From positions 84,053-148,052 of the forward strand of contig JAUJYZ010001268.1 in the NCBI GenBank assembly GCA_033675265.1: a stretch of DNA of 64,000 bases, in the 5' to 3' direction. A program made the translations under genes and the position numbers. This stretch comes from Actinostola sp. cb2023 (taxonomy: Eukaryota; Cnidaria; Anthozoa; Actiniaria; Actinostolidae). The notes beneath the pieces were generated by a model. The model had not been told where the DNA came from. It made no database searches and worked only from the letters and a program-made list of their open reading frames with translations. Positions 45,089-57,074 of this stretch are shown one piece after another. Every line of letters begins with the position of its first letter. Position 1 is the stretch's first letter.

Positions 45089-46087
45089 ACACGTAGTCAA
45101 GTCCGATTTGAAGTGTTGTTCCCGCCAAAATAATGATTTGCCGTTTTCGAGTTAAATGCGATTTCAAGTCACAATGAGCACCGAGAAAAGGTAGCCTGAG
45201 CAAAATATATTTCCTTTTGAGCAAAATTGACCAAGTAAAATAGAAAAATGACGGTAAAATGACCGATTTTACAGAGCCGATGTGTTATTGTGTGGAGAAA
45301 GCCCGCGAATATTATTTACAAAGGCTCATGACCTTGAACATCGTGTTCCGGTATGTATCATGAACAGGAGGGAATTCTGATGCGCGCATGCCCGACCAGT
45401 TGTGAGTTCAAGCGAAGCTTCGACTTCAGGCCATCGAATGCGAGTTAACTTAGGATTTTAAAACGGTGTTATTGCTACTTCCAAGGCTGACATTGGACTT
45501 AACTGCCACCAGAGGCTATACCAAGACTTAGATATTTCAATTTATCATGGAATAACGCATTTGGACTTGAATAGATTGTTATAAAGCACTTTATTATCAC
45601 TGCAAGCGAACATCCCTGTGTTGACAAAATGGCGTCTTGGTATTTACCAGCGGTGGTTTCGCGCTTAATTTTTGCAAGCACTGAAGAAACTCTTCCACAT
45701 AAGTAGGGACGATTATAAGTACACATGTGATAGTGACTTGAATATACAACTTTGATGAAGATCGAAGACGAAACGTTCATAGAATACAGTCTTAAACCCC
45801 GGTCTTAAACCTAGTATATTTTCATAAAACTTCTTGTATTAGGCATAGGTCGCACTTGCTAAACTTTGATTGGATTTTGTTTAAAATCTGTCATCACATT
45901 ACATTTCCTAATGCGACTGTAAATTTTCCGGTTTGCAAAAACTTTGAAAATCAGCAAAACTTCAAGGAAGCCGTAGTGCATGGGTGGAGCAGGCTGATTT
46001 GGCAAAATTCGGACTAAACAATAGGAAAATCAGCGATAGATATTTATATGTAACCTGAGTTCTTTCTGTTCGCGCCGAATTTTCAAG

Positions 46088-47030
46088 ATGGACGGACGTC
46101 ACTTTAATCCCAATCCTCAAAATCCTTATTCATACTCAAGTATGCTGTATGATTCTCATGATTATTATGGTCATGCCAATTCGCAAACTCATCTGACCAA
46201 TCCAAACCAGTGGCCGTACATTTCAGGCGCTTGCTCATCGGGAAATCCTGATTACAGTGCAGCTACCAACCGGCCACAGGGAATTAGCTCTGGAAGCACT
46301 TCTTCATCTAGTACTACATCTACTTCGTCTATGGCTCAGTCCAGCAACGAAGAACCAAAGGAACCAAAGCGGACGCGAAATTACGAAAAGTGGACCGACG
46401 ATGAGCAGAAAATGTTATTAACGCTCTGGCTGAAAAGTTTGAACTACTCGAAAGCAAAGATGCCCGTAAAGCGTGGGCAGATATTGCCGCCAAAATTAAC
46501 AAGCACTTCGGAACGAAGAGGACAACCGAGAAGTTCAGCAAGAAAATGAAATACCTTATCGATCGTTACAAGATTGCCAAGGACTGAATAGTAATCAGTC
46601 TGCATGGAGGGCATCGTAGGAAATATATTTACTACGATCAAATCGATGAGGTTTTGGGGTGCAGAGATGTTATCACGCTTCAGAACGTGAAAGAAGCAGG
46701 CTCGAGTAGCCGCCGGGATTCAAGCGAAACAGAACCAAGTACTCCCAAGAGTTTGGAGGGCAGTACAAGCGATGATGAGGCGAAGACTACCACAAAAGAA
46801 CACAGAACTGCGAGGAAGAAAAGCAAGAAAAGAGCTAGAGCAGAAGAGCAAGAAGATGAAGAGAGAGAGAGACGTTCAAATCTGCCCTTTCAGGTCTCGA
46901 AGAACAGCGAACGGAGATGAGTGCATTCGTCAATAATTTGTTTAAGATTCAAGAGCAACAACTACAAACAATGAATACCCTAGTAGGGGCGTTAAGTAAT
47001 TTTTTTGGAGAAGCAGTAATCTCGAGTTGT
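46088..47030 (+). pseudogene. Harbinger Myb/SANT-like DNA-binding protein
   Basis: It starts MDGRHFNPNPQNPYSYSSML with a Ser/Thr-rich linker, then a trihelix/Myb-like domain opening YEKWTDDEQKMLLTLW. A one-base lesion at about 46432 shifts the frame. The domain continues in another frame (KFELLESKDARKAWADIAAK, then TTEKFSKKMKYLIDRYK) to a TGA at 46584. Beyond that come YIYYDQIDEVLGCRDVITL, an acidic and Lys-rich stretch, and a C-terminal coiled part (FKIQEQQLQTMNTLVGALS). In this superfamily the Myb protein brings the transposase to the ends and into the nucleus. Confidence 0.75.
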
Positions 47031-47355
47031 AGGTTGTTTCATCATTAATTATATTTTAAATTGACCTTTTCTTGTTACAGTTCAAAGTCCCTGACATTTT
47101 GATTAATGTCAGTGTATCTTTTTAATAATTGATTTGTTTTAAAACAAGGAACAAATGTTACACTGTAATCAGCTGTGTCATTCTTTAAAAGATAAAAAAA
47201 TGATAACAATATTGTTTATATACAATTTCAAAATCACTAAACATTAAACATAGTATTCAGTATTTTTATTTACAATAATTCGATAGGTTGCCGAATTATT
47301 TTTAAAGAAGGAACAAATGTTAATCGGTTGCATTATATTTATAAAATAAAAAAAA

Positions 47356-48192
47356 TTAATAAGCAATGAAGTCTTTCAGAATGTCTCTCATGTTATCACC
47401 ATCGTTAACTATTTGCCCCACATTTCCAGGATCAGGGTATTCATCTTCTCCGTTTTCATCATCCCAGTTATCGCCACATCGTATACAAATGTTATGAAGA
47501 ACTGCACAAGCGACTGCACATTTAATAGCAAATTCAATAGTACTGTCAAAGCGCTTTTGTATTATTCTCCATCGACTCTTAATTAAACCAAAAGCACATT
47601 CAACCTTGACTCTAGCAGACGATAGCTCTTTGTTAAATTGTATTTCATTCACATCTCTGGTTCCTTCGGGATATGGCTTCATTAACCAGGGAGTCAATGG
47701 ATATGCGCTATCTCCTACTAGATATGGACGCAGTTGATGACCATTCACATCGACTGTTGGCATCGATAAAATATCTCCCTGTTCTGCTCTTCCATAAATA
47801 GCGCTACGCCGAAGAACGCGTCCGTCATGCCTACTCCCGGGATAACCAGCTGAAAAGTCCATAAACAGTTTACGTCCATCTACCACCGCTTGTATTATAA
47901 AATCATGCTGTTGATACCTGCTAAAATAGTCAACAGCACTGTCTTTGGGAGCCTTTATTCTTATGTGCGAGCCATCGATTGCACCAACAATATTTGGGAG
48001 ATCGGATAGATCTTGAAAAGTCTCAATCGCTGTAGATGTTTCTGCTACTGTCTCTGGGAATTTGAGGTATTCATTACGAAGTTCGTATAAACAATTCACT
48101 ACATCCTGTACTGCCTCTATCACAGTTGATTTCCCAACATTAAATACTGGTCCTATGGTAACATAGGAGTTACCATGACCTAGGCGATACAT
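47356..48192 (-). pseudogene. Harbinger DDE transposase (catalytic part)
   Basis: A 278-codon frame of the DDE_Tnp_4 type. First Asp in VGAIDGSHIRIKAP, second in YLVGDSAYPLTPWL, Glu in VKVECAFGLIKSRWRIIQKR, and then the typical CAVLHNIC. All three catalytic residues are present. It is separated from its N-terminal part (48212-48598) by a stop and a frame change, so the protein as encoded is broken. Confidence 0.85.
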
Positions 48193-48211
48193 GCAATCCT
48201 AACGCCAGTAC

Positions 48212-48598
48212 CTAATTTTCCGGTGGAAGTGGTGCTCTAAATCGTGAATTCTGTCTCACCAAGCGGTGGCCCAGTACGTTTAAAATCAAGTCAAAGGTAT
48301 TCTTTGTTACTCTCAGCTGCTGACGAAAGAAATCCTGTGGGATTGTTGGATCATAATAATGGTGTTCAAACCATGAATCTACAGGACGGGGAACCGTCCA
48401 CGCGTATGGCCATCCTTGTAATCTTCTACGTACACGACGATTTCGTGCTCTCATTACAGCAGTGATAATCACAGTTAAACATTGATTAGCCCATATTTCA
48501 TACAGAATTCGAAATAAAAACAGTTGTTGTTGTTGTTGCTGAGTAAAAAGGAATAGAAACACTACTAGAGCAATTGCTAAAGCTTGATCAGGACGCAT
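48212..48598 (-). pseudogene. Harbinger transposase, N-terminal part
   Basis: A 128-codon frame starting MRPDQALAIALVVFLFLFTQ with a short poly-Gln run. It then reads VDSWFEHHYYDPTIPQDFFR and VTKNTFDLILNVLGHRL, the usual region before the catalytic core. It stops at TAG after PLPPEN. The core resumes about 20 bases later in another frame. Confidence 0.75.
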
Positions 48599-48799
48599 GT
48601 TGTTTGTATCAATACATAGATCTGGTGTATTTCAGGTACCGGTATTTGACATCAGTTTGTTTGCACTTGTCAATTTCGTTCCGCCAGTGCGACTCTAAAT
48701 TCGACATCAACTTTTGTCTTCGGTTTGTGGTTTGCAAACGTTTGAAGGATTTTTTTGCCAGAAAAATTTGTCAATTGCTTAAGTGCGACCCATGCCTTA

Positions 48800-49780
48800 G
48801 CAAGTTTGATGCTTCATTAACTCGAAATCTACTATAGATCTCCCAAGTTTTGTGAGCAGAAATATTAAAAGCTATGCTGTCTAAAAAGCTATCTAAAATA
48901 GTTTTGATTGGCAAAAATGGGGAACATTGTGTTTTTGACCGATTTCTTCGGCATGTTGAGCCCAAATGAATATTTAACATAACTTTGCTCCCCAAAAAAA
49001 CCTGTTTGGAATTGCATTTCTCACAATATGTCTTCGTATCTTTTATAACTCCACAGTTACTAGTTGCAGAACATAATATATCACTGAGATCGGCTGAGGT
49101 TTATGAAGTGAACTATGTGTATGGAATATGACACATATTTTTATTCGATTTCTGAACATGTTTTGTTTTACTGTTTGAAATCTATCTACGATCTCCCAAG
49201 AAATTACTATAAATATTGCAAGTTTATCAAACATATTTTAAAAGTGTGCACTTGCTTTTCATCTAAAAAATGGGGAAATGTTCAAAAATCACAATTTTAG
49301 TGTTGTATTGATCAAGGGTCCTTGGCCTTTATTTACCTTTTGGGGTGCCTGTGTAATTTATCGCTTCGCTTCAAAAGAAATTATAGGAGAGTTTGGAAAC
49401 CTAACACCTTAAAAATAAATGCTTAGAAATAAAGTTGGATAGTTTATGAAACTTTTTGAGTAATTTTGGAGCTTTTTTTGGTCTTGAAACTGACTTTCCT
49501 GTTCTTGATTACCGCGATCAAGCCATTACGGTTCAGCGGCCGAACGCATGCTCGTGCAAATTTCCCTCCTGTTTGTATCATGTTCCCACCGTGTTAAGTA
49601 TTAAAAGCGGCTGTTTAACGTTGTCAACACTGTACATATTAAGACAGTGTTGAAATACATTTTATTTCTATAAGTAGAGAACCTGCTGAGCAATTCAAAG
49701 TCGCACTAAGTTACTCATGGTCGAAAGCTCGTCCAATTATACCCGATGGCCTGGTCACTCAACCATGGTCTAATTAAGGA
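48800..49780. other. AT-rich spacer
   Basis: No coding region, RNA gene or clear repeat was recognised. Confidence 0.35.
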
Positions 49781-50094
49781 ATGGTCAACGGCTAGCGTGC
49801 GTCCATCGAGTTATGGAGCACGCGGGAATTTGGGAGAACACAAGAGAAGCGTAAGAGTTGCTCGAGGCGTAGCCGAGCTTCACGAGTGCTCTCCCAAATT
49901 CACAAGTGCTCCATAACTCGATGGAGGCACAGTTAAAGCGTTGACCATTTCGTTTATAACATATGCCGTGTTTGTACTTGAGCGCCCTACCAAGGTACAA
50001 ATCAGAAAACTATTGTTTGTTGAGCGGTCACAACGCAACAAACAATAGTTTTCTAATTTGTACCTTCGTAGAGCGATCAAGTGTAAACACGGCA
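49781..50094. repeat. Two adjacent foldbacks
   Basis: Foldback 1 (49781-49948) has arms ATGGTCAACG...CATCGAGTTATGGAGCACG and GTGCTCCATAACTCGATG...TTGACCAT. Foldback 2 (49964-50094) has arms TGCCGTGTTTGTACTTGAGC and CAAGTGTAAACACGGCA, with a perfect inner stem GAAAACTATTGTTTGTTG. The CATCGAGTTATGGA motif also occurs at 18240. Confidence 0.8.
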
Positions 50095-50192
50095 ATAGTC
50101 ACTGCAATTTCAAATAAAACAATTTGATTTTCCGATTGATTTCAGAGCGCGCGCGCTATGCCGATGACGTGAGCGTGTGTCGATGGGTGTTT

Positions 50193-50323
50193 CTACGTAG
50201 CACGCAGTTGATGTAAAATAATATATTCATATAAATATAATGAATAACACATAAAACAATACATAGAACGACAATAGAATACAATAGATTCTATGAATAT
50301 ATTACATCAACCGAGTGCTACTT
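50193..50323. repeat. 130-bp foldback
   Basis: The arms are TAGCACGCAGTTGATGTAA and TTACATCAACCGAGTGCTA. It is followed by AACCAATCAGAGCGCGCGTT at about 50386, the end motif shared with 19530 and 25075. Confidence 0.7.
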
Positions 50324-50726
50324 AGTTTTTCCCGTGTGTCGATGGCCGTAGCGTTTGTCCGTGGGCTTACGGATTCACGCTAACCAACCAATCAGAGCGC
50401 GCGTTATATCATACCTATGTTATATAACAACATGGGGAAACTAGAGCATGCGCACATTGATTATATCCGTGAAACAAAATAGAATAATGGTTGTTTAATT
50501 GTCTTTATTTATTGAAAAGCACGTGATAGTATTGAACTGTAAAATCCTTCACTCTGACATTAGTTTCCATGTAATATAAAACGATTATTTTTTTCAAGGA
50601 TGCATCGCGATTCTCTGAAGATTTTGTTATGGATAATTTTGTTATGGATAATTTCGCTTTCAATCAATGAAAATTAATGTAGCCAGTATTTCTCTAATTT
50701 CGTGCCATTTTTTAGAATTGCGATAC

Positions 50727-50909
50727 AAACTAAACGCGATTTTGAGACGGCATTATCGGTTTATAATGATGACGTTGGGAGAAAATATATTCCAAGGTAT
50801 TGGCTATGCGATTCCACCAATACCCAATATATTTTCTTCCAACTACAAACCGATAATACCGATAATGCCGATAATAGCGATAATGCCGTCTCAAAATCGC
50901 GTTTAGTTT
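50727..50909. repeat. 180-bp foldback with small inner tandem
   Basis: The arms AAACTAAACGCGATTTTGAG and CTCAAAATCGCGTTTAGTTT are perfect. The right arm has an extra run of CCGATAATG-type 9-mers that the left lacks. Confidence 0.85.
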
Positions 50910-51074
50910 ATAATAACTATACGCTCTATATGCGAAAATTATTGAGATACAAGATATTTAATGAGATGCAAAGTGTGAAACATCACTATTTTTTCTAATA
51001 TATCAGAATCATCAATTTTAGATTAGTATCGCATCCAGGAAGGCTAACACAATAACATTCAGCACTGAAACTAT

Positions 51075-51425
51075 TGTTTACCTTCATTATATATTACTTT
51101 CACGTAAGAACGAAACTATATATCGCGAAATAATGATGTGCGTGAAAAATACTGAAGAAGTTAGAGAACTTTTCCTGATATGAGAATAATATTAATAATT
51201 AATAAACTTTGTTGGAATGGTGTTAGTATTTGTAAAACATGTATATAAGACGTGTTTATAACATATATGTAGCTATACTCGAATTAGGGTACTCGTATTT
51301 ACAATATTCCATCTTAACAAACACGGCATAAGAAAAATTAAGAAGTTCAAAATATTGTGATTGATGTAACGAAGATTCAAGGACGAGAATTAGAACAAGA
51401 ATCAAAGTAGAAGTGGAATGAATAA
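51075..51425. repeat. Dispersed repeat family R, copy 3 (short)
   Basis: Shares CACGTAAGAACGAAACTA, TGATGTGCGTGAAAAATACT, TTGTTGGAATGGTGTTAGTA and GGTACTCGTATTTACA with copies 1 and 2. Confidence 0.7.
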
Positions 51426-51493
51426 TTATTAATATTGAAATTGTTACAATATGCATTATATAACTAAACATTGATCGATTGAAACGACCTTTA

Positions 51494-51610
51494 CGCTTAA
51501 AGTGCAAATCACCCTTATTATATATTTATTTTATAGAAATCACTACAATGTGAAGTGAATATGGGGGTGGTTCAGTGTGATGTGATTTGAGTTTCGAATT
51601 ATTGAGGTAC
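51494..51610. repeat. Truncated TTAAAGTGC-family foldback
   Basis: The left end TTAAAGTGCAAATCACCC and GTGAAGTGAATATGGGGGTG match the family at 42691. The right half is missing; the BEL element follows 136 bp later. Confidence 0.6.
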
Positions 51611-51745
51611 ATGCAGGTGGTGTTCGCGCTACGACCACAACGCTTCACGGATGTTTTTTGAAATACGAGTCATTTCAACTGGTCGCTGTACATTATTACA
51701 CTTCATTGTCAGTCTGTATTCTCCTGCAATATTCCACTTATCGCT

Positions 51746-52150
51746 TGTTAGTCTAAATTGAGGTTTTGTATTGTTTTTCTTTCTTTTGTTCGCGTTTAAT
51801 TTACCTGTACATTCCTTAGCTCCACTTCGTAATTTATTTTAGTTTACTAGTTCTAGCTGTAGTGTTTTTGCATATGTAATTCAGTGATCTCTTCGCCTTA
51901 GCGATGTAAGGCCGAACTTATTTTAGAAGATTTGCGTTCTTCTCGTTACTGTCTCGTCAGTCCGTTATAGCCAAATTAATGTATTTGTAAGTATCTTATT
52001 TCCCATTTTGCCATTATCGTTCATGTTTTGCTGTAGCTTTTGGTATCACATTTATTTCAGGAACTGGTAAGATTTGTTCGTTTATGTGAACCACGTTCAA
52101 ATAAAGCTATCGTTAATGTCAAGAGTCACCGTCTGTATTTCGTTATTACA
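51746..52150 (+). repeat. 5' LTR of the BEL/Pao element
   Basis: TG...CA, 405 bp. It contains TTCAAATAAAGCTATCGTTA, a likely poly(A) signal, near the 3' end. It differs from the 3' LTR by a few substitutions and small indels. Confidence 0.9.
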
Positions 52151-52221
52151 TTCGTTCAAATACAATGGAATCGGAATAACTACAGCACCTGTATAATGTA
52201 CGTAGAGCACGTAAAGGAGCT

Positions 52222-53107
52222 GTGACAAAGAAGATGAATAAGCTGAAAGATCTCATAAACAGTGAGCCTAGCAACGAAACCATAAGGGACGTTTACAAGC
52301 AAGAAGAAGAGCTAGATGAAACATTCCTGAGGTTTAAAGAAATACATGATACAATCCAGAGTCATTGGTTGCTGGATCCAGTGGACATCGAAGAATCCTC
52401 TAAATCTTTCGACGAGCGTTTAAATGAATATCACGACTTAAAGCAGACAATCAGTGTATGGCAAGCAGACATAATTCAACCTCGAGATTCGGTGAGTTGC
52501 GTATCAACCAAAGGAGCATCAAAGTTGTCATCGAAATCCTCAAAGTCATCTGTTTACAAAGATAGAGTAAAAACCTCAGCAAAACGTGCAGCTTTACAAG
52601 TAGAAGTCGCGTCTTTGGGTGAGAAACACGCCATAGCTGAGAGAAAAACTCCGTTTGCGCCAACGCGAAGATAGACTTAAATTGGAAACTAAGATCAAGA
52701 AAGTGAGTGCTCAAGAAAACATGTATAAAGATTTTGAAAGAGATTTTGAAAGCTCCGCTGCTCATCGAAAAACCATTTGAAGAACAATTGGTTCCGCAAA
52801 GAAAGCTAATGCCATTTGTCCTCGAAGAAGCCTTTACGACGCCTCGTTATGAACATCGTTTAGTGAAAGAATCTACGCCACATACATTTGTTCCTGTACC
52901 ATACCCACAGCAAGTTCCTCCGCAAGAATTGTACGAAGTTCGTCATGACAAGAAAGATAGCCAAAGTGCGCTGGAGCTCAAGCCACACCAACTGCGAGTT
53001 CCGCGTTCTCGAGAGTTCTACGAACTTCATCGTGACGAGAGGAACCGTGAACAGAGCGTGTTGGAGTCTATAGAAGTTGTGCAAAGACAAGTGGAAAGAC
53101 AATTTAA
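52222..53107 (+). pseudogene. BEL/Pao gag remnant
   Basis: It starts near MTKKMNKLKDLINSEPSNET with a helical segment (YKQEEELDETFLRFKEIHDT, WLLDPVDIEESSKSFDERLN) and a Ser/Lys linker. A one-base shift occurs in an A5 run near 52650 in the middle of a Glu/Arg-rich coiled coil. After another shift the frame reads LIEKPFEEQLVPQRKLMPFV and RREFYELHRDE-like repeats. The capsid and zinc-knuckle region expected in full-length elements is not seen, so gag is internally deleted. Confidence 0.6.
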
Positions 53108-54679
53108 AGAAATATCTTACAAGTCTACGCCCTACTTGATACTGGCTCAACCTCAACATGGTGCTCGTCTAGTCTAATGCAACGATTGGAAGTACAAGGT
53201 TCTGATGCGGAAATTTCTCTTACAACCATTGAAAGAAAAGATGTACCTATTGTTACCCAAAGAGTTAGTCTTGAAGTTATGGATATTAATGAAAACGTTA
53301 TGGTGGAATTACCAGAAGTGTACACAAGAAAATATCTTCATGTGTCATCAAGTAGCATCGCATTTCAAGAAGACGTAAATCGTTGGCCACATTTACATGG
53401 TGTACACTTACCACACATCCATGCGAAGGTAGAGTTGCTTATTGGTCAAGATGTGCCAACAGCCTTAGAACCTCTGGAAGTAAGAAGAAGCGTCGATAAT
53501 GGTCCATACGCAACGAAAACGTGTTTAGGATGGACGCTCAATGGTCCTCTTGGCAGAAATGGTTTATCCAAGAAAAGGCAAGTCTTCTCTAGCCAACATG
53601 ATGAATTATTACACGAACAGTTCACTCGCTATGTGAATTTGGAATTTATTGATTCTATTGCATGTGACAAGCCAACCATGTCACAAGATGACAGACGTGC
53701 TATGCAGATTTATGATAACTCAGTGAGCTTGGTGGATGGTCACTACCAAATAGCCATACCATGGAAATGTAAGTCACCAAGTCTACCTAACAACAAGCCA
53801 CTTGCTGAACATCGTTTGCGCCTGCTAAGTAAAAGGCTACTTAAAGACGAAGTGTTGCTTGAGAAGTATTCTACTTTTATGGATGGCCTTTTGGAAAAGA
53901 ACTACGCAAGAAAGGTTCCAGATGATCGTCTAAATCGTGATGATGGCAAAGTATGTTACCTTCCACACCATTCAGAAACGCATTCTCAAAAGCCTGATAA
54001 AGTACGTGTAGTTTTAGATTGTGCTGCAAAGTACCATGGTATATCCTTGAACAACGTAGTCCTGCAAGGTCCTGATCTTACAAGTAAACTTATTGGTGTC
54101 CTGACAAGATTCAGAGAAGAACCATGCTGTTTAATGTCTGATGTCGAGTCCATGTATTACCAGGTTAGAGTTACTCCTGATGATGTTGATGCATTACGTT
54201 TTCTATGGTTTCCTAACAACGACCCTATTCAAGAGCCTATTGCTTATCAAATGCTAGTCCATCCATTTGGAGGAGTTTGGAGTGCTAGTTGTGCCAATTA
54301 CGCTTTGCTTCGTACAACCACAGAAAATGCAAAGAACTTTGATGTTCAGGTCGTTAAAACTGTTGAAGAAAATTTATATGTGGACGATTGTTTAAAGAGT
54401 GTAGAGTCTGAAGATAAAGCAATTGATCTAGCCCAAGACCTATCCAGTTTGCTCGCTTGTGGTGGGTTTCACTTGACCAAGTGGCTCAATAACAGTAGGA
54501 AGGTAATCAACTCTATTCCTCTTCATGAAAGAGCTAAAGAGATTAAAGATTTGGATCTTGGTAAAGAAAACTTGCCCATTGAAAGAGCTTTGGGAGTTTT
54601 AAGTGGAACATGGAAGCTGATCAGTTCATTTTCCAGATCAAGTCCAAAGAAAGGCCTGCAACAAGAAGAGGTATTTTGA
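53108..54679 (+). pseudogene. BEL/Pao protease and reverse transcriptase
   Basis: The frame is open from 53108. Protease: VYALLDTGSTSTWCSSSLMQ with the DTG triad. Then the linker domain (IGQDVPTALEPLEV, GWTLNGPLG) and RT: KVRVVLDCAAKYHGISLNNV, the first Asp in LMSDVESMYYQVRV, and YVDD in ENLYVDDCLKSVES. It ends at 54679, where a one-base shift near 54610-54680 passes the reading to the RNase H frame. BEL/Pao identity rests on QGPDL and YVDD with this linker. Confidence 0.85.
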
Positions 54680-55239
54680 GTACCGTATCATCTATTTATG
54701 ATCCTTTGGGATTTGTATGCCCCTACGTTTTGTCTTCCAAGTCCATCCTCAGAGATCTTTGTTCTTTGGGTTGGGATGACGTCATTCCTGAAATTCAACT
54801 CAATAGATGGAATGAATGGCTTGGTGATTTGCCCAAGTTGGAACAGTTTTCACTTGATCGCTGTTTCAAGCCTCCGAACTTTGGAACTGTCATGCGTAGT
54901 CAGTTACATCATTTTGCTGATGCGTCTGAGGTTGGTTACGCTGCTGTGTCATACTTAAGACATACGAATGATAAAGGAGACATCAACTGTGCCTTTGTTC
55001 TTGGCAAGACCCGCATTGCACCATTGAAGCAGGTATCTATTCCACGCTTAGAGCTGTCAGCTGCTTCCGTTGCTGTACGTTTGGATCAGATGTTAAGGAG
55101 AGAGATTGACGTTCAATTAGATAAATCCATGTTCTGGACAGACATCACCGCAGTATTAGGATACATAGACAACCAAGACAAACGTTACCACACTTTCGTG
55201 GCCAATAGACTTAGTTTTATTTTTTCAAAGGGGAGATAA
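54610..55239 (+). pseudogene. BEL/Pao RT connection and RNase H
   Basis: It continues with TRRGILSTVSSIYDPLGFVC, then RNase H: FADASEVGYAAVSYLR (Asp), IPRLELSAASVAVRL (Glu) and FWTDITAVLGYI (Asp). It ends at FIFSKGR with TAA. The usual segment between RNase H and integrase is missing. Confidence 0.8.
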
Positions 55240-56003
55240 ATGCCATAACTGAAGATAATATCGCAGGAACGACATCAAGAGTCAAGAATTCAAGTACCAT
55301 CTACAACTTAGACCCTGTTATCTATGATGGTCTGCTGCGTGTTGGTGGTCGTTTGAGGAATGCTCAACTCGACTGCAATGCAAGACATCCCGTTATCCTA
55401 CCAAAACATCATCCTATTGTTGATTTGCTCGTCAGGCATTATCATCTCGTGTCTGGTCATTCTGGTCAAGAGCATGTTTTATCGCTCATCAGAGAACGCT
55501 TTTGGATAATCAGAGGAAGAGTCACTGTGCGCAAGATCCTCAGAACTTGTTTTGATTGCAAACGACGTCAACAAAGACCCGCACAACAGAAGATGGCTGA
55601 TTTACCTTCTGACCGAGTAACTCCAGACAAACCACCTTTTACCTACACTGGTGTTGATTGTTTTGGTCTCTTTGCAGTCAAACGTGGCAGATCTTTTGTG
55701 AAGAGGTATGGGATAATTTTTACCTGCTTAGCTATCAGAGCTATTCACATAGAAGTTGCACACAGCTTAGACACATCATCCTTCATAAACTCTCTGAGAT
55801 GCTTTGTGTCTAGAAGAGGAGTACCCGAGAAAATACGTTCTGACAATGGGGGAAACTTCAAGGGAGGAGAGAAAGAGCTCAAGCAAGCCATTGATCAGTG
55901 GAATAAAGAGCAGATACATGAGTTTATGCTACAAGAAACATTCGTTGGGTTTTTAACCCACCTTTTGCTTCGCACATGGGAGGAGTCTGGGAAAGGTGTA
56001 TAA
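55240..56003 (+). pseudogene. BEL/Pao integrase, N-terminal and catalytic part
   Basis: It reads through IYDGLLRVGGRLRNAQLDCN, the HHCC zinc domain (HYHLVSGHSGQEH, CFDCKRRQ) and the first catalytic Asp (YTGVDCFGLF). The second Asp lies in IRSDNGGNFKGG. It breaks just before the catalytic Glu region, shifting at about 55940 with a small change. Confidence 0.8.
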
Positions 56004-56518
56004 GAACAGTGAGAAAAGTTTTGTCAGCATTGCTTAAAGAGCAAGTTCTTGACGATGAGGGACTTTCTACCCTTACATGTGAAGTAGAAGCCATTGTGAA
56101 TAGCAGACCATTGACCAAGACCCAAAGGACTTGGAAGCTCTCACGCCCAACCATTTGCTTTTATTGAGACAAGGTCAGCGTCTACCTCCAGGTAATTTCC
56201 AGATTCATGATGTTTACAGTGTTAGACGTTGGAGGCAAGTACAATATATGACGAATGTGTTTTTGGCGTCGTTGGACCAAGGAGTACTTACCTTCCCTTC
56301 AACAAAGAATAAAGTGGCAAAGACCCCAGAGAAATTTCGTAGTTGGAGATTTGGTCTTACTAGTTGACGATTCAAGCCCTAGATGTTCTTGGCCCAAGGG
56401 GAGAGTTCTAGAGATTCTACAGAGCAAGGATGGCCATGTACGACAAGTAAAGCTCAAGACAAAGACCACAGTTCTTTCAAGACCTATTCATAAACTATGT
56501 TTATTGGAAAATGTTTAG
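55976..56518 (+). pseudogene. BEL/Pao integrase, C-terminal part
   Basis: Reading continues in other frames. [20 protein letters not shown] holds the catalytic Glu, followed by [32 protein letters not shown] and, after a further shift, [20 protein letters not shown] with RPIHKLCLLE at the end. The order and motifs are those of BEL integrases. At least two frame changes occur. Confidence 0.8.
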
Positions 56519-56669
56519 ATTCCAGTATGAACACAAAATCTAGCATACAGTTAGATGAACATTTATATTGACTTTCTTTGAAATGACATTAATTTAGTAT
56601 GAACATTTAGATTTCGCCTTTGGTTATTTCTAAGACTGCTTTCGATAATAGCCGTCTTTGGGTGGGGTA

Positions 56670-57069
56670 TGTTAGTCTAAATTGAGGTTTTGTATTGTTT
56701 TTCTTTCTTTTGTTCGCGTTTAATTTACCTGTACATTCCTTAGCTCCACTTCGTAATTTATTTTAGTTTACTAGTTCTAGCTGTAGTGGTTTTGCATATG
56801 TAATTCAGTGTTCTCATCGCCTTAGCGATGTAGGGCCGAACTTATTTTAGATGATTTGCGTTCTTCTCGTTACTGTCTCGTCAGTCCGTTATAGCCAAAT
56901 GTATTTGTAAGTATCTTATTTCCCATTTTGCCATTTTGTTCATGTTTTGCTGTAGCTTTTGGTATCACATTTATTTCAGGAACTGGTAAGATTTGTTCGT
57001 TTATGTGAACCACGTTCAAATAAAGCTATCGTTAATGTCAAGAGTCACCGTCTGTATTTCGTTATTACA
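56670..57069 (+). repeat. 3' LTR of the BEL/Pao element
   Basis: 400 bp, and the same as the 5' LTR apart from small differences (for example CCAAATGTATTTG against CCAAATTAATGTATTTG). Followed by the TCGCT duplication. Confidence 0.9.
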
Positions 57070-57074
57070 TCGCT

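Larger units (their letters stand above)
45842..48796. mobile_element. PIF/Harbinger DNA transposon
   Basis: The terminal inverted repeats GGCATAGGTCGCACTT and AAGTGCGACCCATGCC are flanked on both sides by the 3-bp duplication TTA (45839-45841 and 48797-48799), the PIF/Harbinger signature. Extra GTCGCAC-type boxes lie near both ends. It has the expected two genes, convergent: a Myb/SANT-like protein on plus (46088 onward) and the DDE transposase on minus. Both carry frame lesions, so it is non-functional as read. Confidence 0.9.
51746..57069 (+). mobile_element. BEL/Pao LTR retrotransposon, decayed
   Basis: LTRs of 405 and 400 bp (TGTTAGTCTAAATTGAGG...GTTATTACA) are flanked by the 5-bp duplication TCGCT (51741-51745 and 57070-57074). 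Order is gag, protease, RT, RNase H, integrase on plus, with a purine-rich tract GGGTGGGGTA before the 3' LTR. The RT and integrase motifs are those of BEL/Pao. At least seven frame changes, and a deletion between RNase H and integrase, make it dead. Confidence 0.92.
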
